64,000 nucleotides of DNA from Vandiemenella viatica. Lineage: Eukaryota > Arthropoda > Insecta > Orthoptera > Morabidae. The notes beneath the pieces were generated by a model. It was not told where the DNA came from. It did not search any database and saw only the letters and a program-made list of their open reading frames with translations. The stretch spans positions 345,240,932 to 345,304,931 of the forward strand of contig JARYHS010008074.1 of NCBI GenBank assembly GCA_031002005.1. Direction: 5' to 3'. The position numbers were made by a program, and so were the translations under genes. Shown here one piece after another: positions 60,201 to 63,200 of the stretch; the stretch's first letter is position 1; each line of letters starts with the position of its first letter.

Positions 60201-63200
60201 AATGATGATACAAGCATTTCTATTCTCTTTCTCAAAAGTTCTTCCAACTTCACATAATATTCTTCTACCTCTCATCTCTATGCTGGCTAGTTGGCATATA
60301 TACCTGTATTATTACTATATCTTTTGTACTGCCTTGCAGTCTTAGCATCATCAGTCTTCCATCAATATATTGCACCTTCACAACCTTGTTTTTTCTCTTG
60401 CCTATCATTATTCCCACTCCATTTTCACCATTCTTCTCTTCTCCAGAATAGAAAAACTTATAATCTCCACTTTCTACCTCACCGTTTCCTCCCCATCTCA
60501 CTTCACACATGCCAAGTGCATCTAAACCATTCTTACTCATCTCCTGTTTTGCATTTTCTAGTTTTCCTGCCTGTAATAGTGTTCTCACATTCCATGTTCC
60601 AATCCTTATCGATTCTTCCTTTTTTCTTCCTTTCTTGTTTTTAAAGGTATTCCCTCTCAATGTATTCCCTTCCCGGAGATCCAAGTGAAGGGAAGTTTTA
60701 CCTCCGGACTCTTCTACATGGAGAGCCATACCATGTACTACTAGGGAAAATATAATGTGGTAGTATCCCGTTTCTTTCCACACAGGCAGTAGGTTGCCCA
60801 GCCTTAAATCAGTCGCTCATTCTGAGTCAGACGCTGTTTGTAGCCACCCCTCTGGGGTACAGTCACTACGTACACTCTTTATTTTATCCCCAAGCGGACG
60901 GGTGCCTCTTCCGCCAGCTACACCGTTCCAAAGGACGTCCTTCGCCACTGTCGCTGCTGTTGAGGTCTTCGCCTTTACCCTGGCAAGGGGCCCTCACATG
61001 GTGCTATCAACCGGAGCCAGTTGATCCAAGGTTTTTTTAACGAGGTGTTACTCCTCCGACTCCTCCTTCCCCTTTTCTTGAGAATGGGGCCCCGGGCTTG
61101 TCACCGGTTTAGCAGAGTTGCATTGGATGAAAGTACGGACATAACTGACACAGCTCAGTTACTGGTATTTATAAGAGATATTGATGACAACTTTTGTGTT
61201 ATGAAGAATTAGCTTGCATGCATTCATTAAAGGGAACAACAATAGGATCAGATATTTTTCAAGAATTTGAAGAAACTCCCACGTCTTTGAAAGTACCTTT
61301 CATCAATATTTGTAACATTACTACTGATGGAGCTCCGAATATGATAGGGACGAAATCTGGTTTTGTAGGCATATTAAATCAATTATTTCCTGGGAACGAA
61401 GTTGTGTTCCTTCATCGTGTCATACATCAAGAAGCTCTGCATAAATCTGCTCTAGACATGACACATGTGCTTGATGTTGTTGTTAAGCTTGTTAATACCA
61501 TTCGTTCACAAGCAATCAATCATAGACAATTTCGAGAGTTTCTTGACTCATTGCACTCTGAATATTATGATATACTTTACTACACTAAAGTAAGGTGGCT
61601 AAGTGCAGGATGGGTTTTCGAACGAGTTTGGGCTCTAAAAGATGAAATAATTTCTTTCATGGAAGAAAAAGGAATGGACAAGTGTGAACATTTGAAAGAT
61701 ATTGTATGGCTTTCGGACTATGCATTTTTTTACAGATCTTCTCAGCCACATCAATAAATTGAACCTTAAATTCCAGGGAAGAAATCAATTAATCCATGAT
61801 AGTCATATCAGGGGTTTCAAAATGCAATTGAATCTATTTTCCAAACAACTAGTCAAGAATGACTTTACTCATTTTCCAAGACTAAACACTATTGCAGTTA
61901 GGGAAGACAAACTTAGGAGATATGAAAAAAGCTTGAAATGTCTTCTTGAAGAATTTGAACAAAGATTCCAAGACTTTAAAGTTATCAAACAGGATCTGGA
62001 CATTTTTAGCATGCAATTTAATCTGGAATGTGAATCAGCCAAACCAGAATTGCAGCTTGAACTGATTGAGTTGTAATGTAACACTGAATTGAAGCAACTA
62101 TTTCTCAACATTTCTAAAATTGAGTTATACAAGGCTCTGTCAAAAATCAAGATTCCCAAAACTGAAATCTCACACTCAGAAAATAATTGTGATGTTTGAA
62201 TCTTCCACCATCTGATAATAGGCTCTGTCAAAAATCAAGATTCCCAAAACTGAAATCTCACACTCAGAAAATAATTGCGATGTTTGAATCTTCCACCATC
62301 TGATAATAGGTGTTTTCTACTATGAAGCTTCACAGAAACAGCCTTTGAAACCGATTGACTGGCCACCTTTTAGCCAGTTTCTACCAGATTCTGAACAACT
62401 TTTAGAAGCTCAGTCACAGTTTCATCAGTCAATTTTTTTAAACTTTTTTCTATGGTTTTTTTACCATTTTAGCAAATAATTTAAGTTGTGTGTGATATAA
62501 AAACAAAAAATAAAGTTTATCACTTAGGAAAAAAAAAAAAATTTTCAGCCCATCTAGATAATTTTTTATTTTATGTGGCATTCCCCTTAAAAAGTTTGCC
62601 CATGTCTGTCCTAAAGTAACTAGCTCGAATTTAGCGAATTCTAAGGTAGCTTACATAGCTTCTGATAGAGAAGTGGAGGAAAAGTTAGCTACAGACTGTT
62701 TTGGTTCATCAGGCGATGGAGTAGGGGTTTTTGGAGTTTGTCATAAAGGGGAGATTTAAAATGTGGGTGAGACATGGGGGTTTTGATAATTAAGGGAGCA
62801 GTTGTTGTATGCTGTATTAGTTTGTGGTGTTGTTAGGGTGGGTCAGGTCCATTTTACTTTTTGCGCGTACTGAAAGCTTGCCCAGATGTTTTTGTACATG
62901 TTTTGCTTGGATATGTCTGGATATATACTCTGAACCTGACTGATAATATTAGGAGAGGACAGACAGGATATAAGGGCCTTCCAGCAGAGGCAGCACTAAT
63001 TATTATTACTTATCCACATGTTTATTATTTATTAATCTTAAATTTAATATCACATCCCTAAGTTTCTGATCATATTTATTTCATATTATCTTTGCAATAC
63101 TACCCCACTTCCAGAGATAATATATCCCAATTTTTATCGATTGAGTATTTTCGTGCCATCCTCCACTACCACCACCCCTACCACCCTTGCTTCGCTCCTT

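Larger units (their letters stand above)
61100..62608 (+). mobile_element. hAT element of the GTF2IRD2-like group, 5' truncated
   Basis: Transposase-derived coding runs to 62076. The right end is CATGTCTG at 62601-62608; its complement CAGACATGGGCAAACTTTTT is a hAT-type terminal repeat. The candidate duplication TCCTAAAG follows, but the left end is missing, so it cannot be tested. AATAAA at 62509-62514 and A13 at 62529-62541 lie inside the element. Confidence 0.75.

Noticed and set aside
62509..62541. AATAAA plus A13 after hAT coding, suggesting a processed retrocopy of a transposase mRNA
   Set aside because: Sequence beyond the A run continues into a hAT-type terminal repeat ending at 62608, so the A run lies inside a DNA transposon copy.
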